Positions 1-4,490 of a stretch of 11,980 nt of DNA are shown here, one piece after another; positions within the stretch are counted from its first letter, which is position 1, and every line of letters starts with the position of its first letter. The DNA is from Helicobacteraceae bacterium. Lineage in GTDB: Bacteria > Campylobacterota > Campylobacteria > Campylobacterales > Sulfurimonadaceae. Made by a program: the position numbers and the translations under genes. The stretch is taken from NCBI GenBank assembly GCA_027083665.1, contig JALWNV010000246.1, forward strand, positions 1-11,980, written 5' to 3'. The notes under the pieces were generated by a model. It was not told the DNA's origin and did no database searches. It saw nothing but the letters and a program-made list of their open reading frames with translations.

Positions 1-1
1 T

Positions 2-97
2 GAAGAGAACACACAAACCTTCATGGAATCACTTCAAAAGACCCCTGAAAGAGTTGCAGGTTATTTCAGGCATCCAAAAGTTGCTTATGCAGCTTGA
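2..97 (+). CDS. Possible C-terminal tail of an upstream gene (partial)
   Basis: Reading from base 2 gives 31 residues beginning EENTQTFMESL and ending RHPKVAYAA before a TGA at 95-97. The stretch is AT-richer than the rest of the window (51 G/C in the first 130 bases against 75 in bases 141-270), and its residue mix looks like an ordinary protein tail. The overlapping frame starting at 54 is also open here but reads less convincingly until about base 140. I do not recognise the family. If this reading is right, the modular gene that follows has lost its own 5' end, perhaps through insertion of foreign DNA. The alternative is that this is only noncoding AT-rich sequence. Confidence 0.35.
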   Translation, partial: EENTQTFMESLQKTPERVAGYFRHPKVAYAA

Positions 98-1517
98 GAT
101 TCGGAATATTTTTTGGTGGAGTAATAACAGCAACGAGACAAGTACACGCCCGACCCTCGGCTTTGCGGACAACCGGCTTTTCGCAACGTTCGCACACTAT
201 CCACTTGGTCACACAGACACTGTCAGCCTGAGCCTGCTCTTCCTCGACTACGATTTCCCCGCGGGAAAACCCGACCTCGTCGTCTCGGCCGCCGGGGTCT
301 CGCAGGACCCGCAACCCTTCGCGACACCGGGGTACGATACCGATCTCAACATCACCGTCGCCAACCGCGGCGAGGCGGCGAGCGGAGCGGGATCACTGCA
401 GCTGGACTATCTCGGTACGCGCTACACCGCTTCGTACGGCCCGCTGCAGCCGGGTGAGTCCGCCGACTTGCTCTTCACGATTCCGCAGCCGCCGTACCTG
501 ACATCCCTGCCGCAGCTTGACGGCAACCTGACCGGGGGCGACAGCTGGACGGAAAACAACCGTTTCACCGCGCAGATCTATTTTACCCCGCTGACACCGG
601 TTTATCCGCCGGGCAGCCGGCTGTATCACTGGCAGATCGTCGACGGGGGCGATTCGTACCCGATCGCGAACGCGGAGGTGCTTTATACGCTTACCGGCAC
701 CAAAACCGTCAGCGGCACCTCCAACGACGTCACGATGTCGCACTACAGCGACAGCGAGGGACGCTTCGACACGGTCCTGCCTGACGGCGGATATACTTTC
801 ACCTTCTTCAAATACGGCTACCCGCACATGAAACTGCCGGTGACAGCCGGCGGCAGCCCCGAACCCGCCGACGGCATTTTCCATCTGCCGCCGCCGGGCG
901 ACCTGCAACTGTATTTCGGCGGCGACGACGGAAACGACAGCCTGCACCCCGTCCCGCTGCGTGTCACTACCGAAGCGGCGCACCGTGAAGACACGTCACT
1001 GTATGAATGGCAAAGCTACCGCTACAGCGGACTCGGCAGCGAAAGCGGTCTGCGGATACGCGACATGATGCCCGGTGAATACGACGCAAACGTCACCGTC
1101 TTCGGCTACTATCCCCACAGTTTCACCCCTTACATCGAGGGCGGCAGGCTCAACGAGTACAACCTGACACTGGCGGCGAAACCGCGCGGCACGATCACCG
1201 GAACCGTCGTCAGCGGAGGCAACCCTGTCAGCGGTGCCACGGTCTCGGTCATGGGAATCGGCACGGGAGTGACGACAGCGGGTGACGGCACGTTCACCAT
1301 CGGCGACCTGCCCGTCGACAGCGAGGCAACCTACCGCCTGCTGGTGCACAAGGACGGTTACGTCGACCTGACCTATCCTTCTCCGGGTCACTTCCGAAAA
1401 CAACGATCTCTCCGACATCCCCGTCAGGCAGATCTATACCGACACCGCCGACATCGACGCGTGCCGGTATGCGGCATGGGTACAGGACGCGCAGTGGAAT
1501 GTCAAGAACAGCTATGA
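54..1517 (+). CDS. Secreted modular protein, CARDB and carboxypeptidase-regulatory-like domains (5' part, frameshifted)
   Basis: The frame is open from the left edge; the first possible start is TTG at 54, but no start has a Shine-Dalgarno and no signal peptide is visible, so the true N-terminus is missing. Numbered from 54, residues 72-180 look like a CARDB adhesion domain (KPDLVVSAAG, then NITVANRGEAASG and LQPGES, the typical core of that fold). Residues 190-265 and 378-440 look like carboxypeptidase-regulatory-like beta-sandwiches (PIANAEVLY..DSEGRF; GTITGTVVSGGNPVSGATV..GDGTFTI). Such domains are non-catalytic and common in bacterial surface proteins. Coding sense stops at about residue 448: after YPSPGHFR the frame turns into an Arg/His-rich out-of-frame tail, while the adjacent frame continues well to 2301. 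This is therefore the 5' part of one gene with the next entry. An adhesive or structural cell-surface role is an inference. Confidence 0.75.
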   Translation: MQVISGIQKLLMQLEIRNIFWWSNNSNETSTRPTLGFADNRLFATFAHYPLGHTDTVSLSLLFLDYDFPAGKPDLVVSAAGVSQDPQPFATPGYDTDLNITVANRGEAASGAGSLQLDYLGTRYTASYGPLQPGESADLLFTIPQPPYLTSLPQLDGNLTGGDSWTENNRFTAQIYFTPLTPVYPPGSRLYHWQIVDGGDSYPIANAEVLYTLTGTKTVSGTSNDVTMSHYSDSEGRFDTVLPDGGYTFTFFKYGYPHMKLPVTAGGSPEPADGIFHLPPPGDLQLYFGGDDGNDSLHPVPLRVTTEAAHREDTSLYEWQSYRYSGLGSESGLRIRDMMPGEYDANVTVFGYYPHSFTPYIEGGRLNEYNLTLAAKPRGTITGTVVSGGNPVSGATVSVMGIGTGVTTAGDGTFTIGDLPVDSEATYRLLVHKDGYVDLTYPSPGHFRKQRSLRHPRQADLYRHRRHRRVPVCGMGTGRAVECQEQL

Positions 1518-2301
1518 AGTCAAAACCATCTACGGCGTCTGGGACCTGTCGGGGAAAGTCCATTACCGCCATATCTCCGGCGACAGCACAACCGATATCG
1601 ACCAGATCGACCTCGACCTGGCAGGCCTGCGCTGGAACTACGCCGATCTCGACGGCCATGTTATCGAGGCCTTCGCCTCCTGGGCGGCGAGCGAACTGGC
1701 CAGCGGGCTGGCGGCGGGGAACAAGATCGTCGGTTACTTTTTCGATGCCTTCGCCTCCTCGCTCGTCGCCGCGGTACAGGGAGAATTGACGCCGAAGCAG
1801 TTCATCGACGCATTTTTTGAATCGGGCGATCCCGTCTTTCACGACGTCAAGAATGTACTGACGACGATGGATGATCTCTCCGACCCGATGGGAACCGTCC
1901 GCGGTTCCGTCGCCGACTGCGGCGACCTCGACGCACTCGACGGCCTCGCGGCATACGACCCTGCCTACCCCGACGACGAGACGATCGTACGCATCGACGA
2001 TCTTAAAGTCTACGAAGGCAATAATACGCGATTCCGGCTGCACGACGGAGGGCATATCCAGTACTACAGCGACCGCTACCGCGGCGAAACGATCCGTATC
2101 CCGGTCACGCTGGATCAGGAGCTCTCTTCCATGGACGACCTCAGGGTCAGCGTCTACCTGCGGATACAAAACGCTCACCATTCGACCGGGCCGCTCAGCC
2201 TAGTCGGCAGCGACAAGGTCCGGATCGATTTCCGGTACGACGGCGGCAAGCTATGGTTTAACGGTATCTTGTCCAATCCGTTCGATTATCCGACGTTTTA
2301 G
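1401..2301 (+). CDS. Secreted modular protein (3' part after frameshift)
   Basis: From about 1401 the coding frame is offset by one base from the previous entry and runs to TAG at 2299-2301, starting NNDLSDIPVRQIY. Removing one A from the AAAA run at 1397-1400 would join the halves as YPSPGHFRNNDLSDIPV. The frame has no ATG or GTG before 1786 (a TTG without a good Shine-Dalgarno), so it is not an independent gene. The product has a Trp/Tyr/Asp-rich stretch, then a probable helical, small-residue-rich segment (SWAASELASGLAAG, DAFASSLVAAVQG), then a beta-rich C-terminal domain (IRIPVTLDQEL, LRVSVYLRIQNA, VRIDFRYDGGKLWFNG). It ends FDYPTF and lacks the MYLL-type tail of its neighbours. I do not recognise a family. 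The stop codon touches the ribosome binding site of the next gene, so the two are co-transcribed. Confidence 0.7.
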
Positions 2302-2304
2302 GAG
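2300..2304 (+). promoter_or_regulatory. Ribosome binding site that decides the start of the Cys-rich gene
   Basis: AGGAG overlaps the upstream stop codon. It lies directly against the ATG at 2305 (too close) but six bases before the ATG at 2311, so the second ATG is preferred. The overlap suggests translational coupling to the upstream gene. Confidence 0.65.
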
Positions 2305-2310
2305 ATGAGG

Positions 2311-2607
2311 ATGAAACGTTTACGCGACTGCTTTTTGACATTGGCGATACTGCTGCTACCGGGCCTCCCGGCTTCGGCCTACGAATTCACCTGCACACAG
2401 CAGGTCCAAAATGCCTGCGGGGCGGACCTGCTGTGCCAGCTGCAGTACTTCACCTGCTGCCCCGCCGCCGACGTCCATCGCAAACAAGACTGCGAGATGT
2501 GCTCGGGCTACTGGATAGAAGACAGCGGCAGCTGCAGCGAAAACGACCCCGGTGCCGGCAAAGGCACCGACGCCCTTCCGGCAATCATCATGTATCTGCT
2601 GGGGTAA
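2311..2607 (+). CDS. Small secreted cysteine-rich protein with MYLL-type C-terminal tail
   Basis: 98 residues from the ATG at 2311. A clear Sec signal peptide (basic MKRLR, hydrophobic LTLAILLLPGLP, cut after PASA) leaves a mature protein of about 75 residues. The mature part has eight cysteines, spaced C-7-C-5-C-6-CC-10-C-2-C-10-C, enough for four disulfides in the periplasm or outside the cell. A flexible Gly/Asp linker (NDPGAGKGTD) then leads to LPAIIMYLLG at the very end. There is no lipobox, so it is not a lipoprotein. I do not recognise the family; a structural, binding or peptide-like role is possible. The gene follows the large modular gene without a gap and precedes the FG-GAP gene by 88 bases. 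Its tail matches those of the FG-GAP and TSP3/cadherin-like proteins, which implies a common sorting or assembly route (inference). Confidence 0.8.
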   Translation: MKRLRDCFLTLAILLLPGLPASAYEFTCTQQVQNACGADLLCQLQYFTCCPAADVHRKQDCEMCSGYWIEDSGSCSENDPGAGKGTDALPAIIMYLLG

Positions 2608-2626
2608 CCGGAATAAGGAAAAGAAA

Positions 2627-2646
2627 TTTGCAACGTTTTTGCAACG
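2627..2646 (+). repeat. 9-bp direct repeat TTTGCAACG in the gap before the FG-GAP gene
   Basis: TTTGCAACG occurs at 2627-2635 and 2638-2646, an 11-bp period, about one DNA turn apart. It sits in the 88-bp gap between the Cys-rich and FG-GAP genes. Weak -10-like words follow (CATAAT 2656-2661, TAAAAT 2673-2678) without a correctly spaced -35. It could be an operator for a separate promoter, or chance. Confidence 0.4.
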
Positions 2647-2695
2647 CCGAGGATGCATAATCGACTGAAGGATAAAATATGCCGAAAGGAAAAAC

Positions 2696-4129
2696 ATGAG
2701 ACGTTTGAAAAACATCATAGCCATCAGTGCGGCGGCGGTCGCGCTGCATGGGAACTGGAGCGAAGCGGGAAAAGTGGCGGGGGACCCTTCTTCCGCCGTA
2801 TCGTTCGGCTACAGTGTCGATACCGACGGGCAGTACGCGGCAGTCGGCGATCCCGGGGAGAACGCCGTCTACGTTTTCAAAGCCGATGCAAACGGAACAT
2901 GGCAGCCTTTCGACAAAATCGTCTCTCCGATGGTAGCGGTCTCTCTCTACGATGAGTTTCATTTTTTCGAGATCGGAACGGACCTCGCCATCGACGATCA
3001 AAGCGATGTCCATGGCAACGATGTGGTGTTGGCCATCGGCTCACCGAAAATCGACGAGTACGCCATAGGACAGACTTCTCCTCATAGCGGCATCCTCGTC
3101 TATCGCCTCAACAATACCGGCGACGGGTTCGACAAGAATACCACCTTCCTCACGGACGATTACAATACGAGCGGAAGGGCGGTCGATCTCGACTCCTACG
3201 CCAAAGCGACAGTACAAAATTTGAAATTCATCTGGCATGTCACCGAAATACTGGTTTCGGGCAAACCGGCAAGCGGAGAGGTCGAGCTGCACTACTATAG
3301 CGATCAGACGGACTGGAACGGGACGGTTGTCACCCCGAGTGCCGGAAACGGCGTTCGATTTGGCGAAAGCGTCGCGCTTTCGATCGAAGGCGCCCAATGG
3401 TACCTTGCCGTCGGAGCACCGGGTGAGGATGTGACCCATACGAACAGGGACGGCACTACAAGCACCTATCAGGGCAAAGGCGCCGCCTATCTGTACCGGC
3501 TCGACGAAGGTACCGATCCCGGTGAGCCCTGGATAACCGTAAACGACGAATACCGTCTGCACCAATCCATACCGATATTCCTGACACTCGATGAGGGCAT
3601 CGTGGAAGACTCCGCTTTCGGGACCGCCGTCGATCTCGAGAACAACGACACGACCTACGACACCGTGCGCCTGATCGTCGGCGCAGAAAAAGAGAATGTC
3701 GGCTACAGGGACAGGCTGGGCAACATCACTGCCGACGAAGGGGAAGCCGCCGTCTTCGCCATGACCGCTCCCCCACCCTCCTGGGCATGGGAACAGATGG
3801 GATATTCGCTGAAAGGCTCGACCGTCTCCTCCGTCGCCAACGGTTACGGTTCACATGTCGCCGTCAACGGCAATCTCGCCGTCGTCTCCGCACCCGATAT
3901 CGACAGCGGCAAAGGTGCCGTTTTCGCCTACGACTACAACGGAACGGCATGGACGGAACGCCCGCCGCTTCAGCCATTGAACGCGGACAGCTTCGGCAGC
4001 GATGTCGCCATCACGAACAGCCGGGTTGTCAGCGGCAACAAGAATGCCAAAGAAGTATCCATTTTCGACTACTCCCCCGACCAGCTGACGAACACCAGCC
4101 CCGCCTTGCTGATGTTCCTGCTGAACTGA
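2696..4129 (+). CDS. Secreted FG-GAP repeat (beta-propeller-like) protein with MYLL-type C-terminal tail
   Basis: 477 residues; the ATG at 2696 has AAAGGA five bases upstream. The N-terminus (MRRLKNIIAISAAAVAL) is a short Sec signal peptide, cut around residues 19-25. I count seven FG-GAP-like repeats, each of the form FGxxVxxx..VAVGAPxxxxxGxVxVF: roughly residues 37-61, 92-136, 159-200, 222-268, 308-355, 384-413 and 433-459. Seven is the blade number of integrin-alpha-type propellers, so the whole mature chain is probably one closed propeller. FG-GAP proteins are non-catalytic binding modules; partner and ligand are unknown here. The calcium loops usual between FG and GAP in integrins are not well conserved. 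After the last blade comes a short linker (SPDQLTNT) and then SPALLMFLLN. The gene is the last of the plus-strand block and faces the TSP3/cadherin-like gene. Confidence 0.85.
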   Translation: MRRLKNIIAISAAAVALHGNWSEAGKVAGDPSSAVSFGYSVDTDGQYAAVGDPGENAVYVFKADANGTWQPFDKIVSPMVAVSLYDEFHFFEIGTDLAIDDQSDVHGNDVVLAIGSPKIDEYAIGQTSPHSGILVYRLNNTGDGFDKNTTFLTDDYNTSGRAVDLDSYAKATVQNLKFIWHVTEILVSGKPASGEVELHYYSDQTDWNGTVVTPSAGNGVRFGESVALSIEGAQWYLAVGAPGEDVTHTNRDGTTSTYQGKGAAYLYRLDEGTDPGEPWITVNDEYRLHQSIPIFLTLDEGIVEDSAFGTAVDLENNDTTYDTVRLIVGAEKENVGYRDRLGNITADEGEAAVFAMTAPPPSWAWEQMGYSLKGSTVSSVANGYGSHVAVNGNLAVVSAPDIDSGKGAVFAYDYNGTAWTERPPLQPLNADSFGSDVAITNSRVVSGNKNAKEVSIFDYSPDQLTNTSPALLMFLLN

Positions 4130-4147
4130 GGCTGTTTCGGTCAGTTC
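4123..4147 (+). other. Inverted repeat over the stop codon of the FG-GAP gene
   Basis: GAACTGA (4123-4129) and TCAGTTC (4141-4147) pair perfectly around an 11-base loop, and the first arm contains the TGA stop. No T-run follows, so it is not a classical intrinsic terminator. It may stabilise the mRNA 3' end or be coincidental. Confidence 0.35.
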
Positions 4148-4488
4148 CGCAAAAGGTAGCAGGCAGGGGCAGCTTCGCAGCCGGGCATTGTCGTCAGTGC
4201 GGCTGTGTTTCATTTTATCCTGAAAGGTGCCACCCGTACCGGAATGCTTAGGCCGGGTCGCGAGCTTTGCGGCGTACCGGAGCTCAGGTCCCGATCGAAA
4301 ACGGCGACAACGCGACAAAAGCGGAGCGTATCTCCATCTGCTCTTTTGTTTACTGCAGGTATCGACAATATCTCAAAACATACCTATCCGATAAATATCA
4401 TCTATCCTTATTGCAGCACTTTGATTTTCTTGACGCACCACCCTGAAGGGTGATTTTTGAAGCCTCGGCGGAGAAACGTATCCGTTTC
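4130..4488. other. Convergent intergenic region, no gene seen
   Basis: This 359-bp stretch lies between the stop codons of two convergent genes. Its left two thirds (to about 4330) are GC-rich and do not read as protein in any frame; they contain CGTACCGGA twice (4234-4242, 4272-4280) and GAGCT/AGCTC-type self-complementary arms (4261-4284). Bases 4340-4436 are AT-rich. A plus-strand terminator-like hairpin (4439-4458) and a hairpin overlapping the minus-strand stop (4471-4490) close the region. The short frame at 4205-4453 lacks a ribosome binding site and coding character. Confidence 0.6.
4439..4458 (+). terminator. Probable rho-independent terminator, plus strand
   Basis: CACCC (4439-4443) pairs with GGGTG (4448-4452) around TGAA and is followed by ATTTTT. 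The stem is short but GC-rich, and the T-run makes it plus-strand specific. It would end transcripts of the plus-strand block about 310 bases after the FG-GAP stop codon, giving a long 3' UTR, or end a small RNA from the intergenic region. Confidence 0.5.
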
Positions 4489-4490
4489 TC
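4471..4490 (-). terminator. Hairpin over the stop codon of the TSP3/cadherin-like gene
   Basis: GAGAAACG and CGTTTCTC form a perfect 8-bp stem with a four-base loop. On the minus strand it begins inside the TGA stop (4489-4491). No T-run follows in that direction, so it is an mRNA-end hairpin and only possibly a terminator. Confidence 0.35.

Noticed and set aside
1640-1860. Homology between the helical segments of the left-edge and right-edge large proteins
   Set aside because: Both are Ala-rich helices with a similar GL..G patch, but alignable identity by eye is too low to distinguish from composition.
4205-4453. Small open frame of 82 codons in the convergent intergenic region
   Set aside because: No ribosome binding site, no sensible residue pattern, and its end runs into the terminator-like hairpin.
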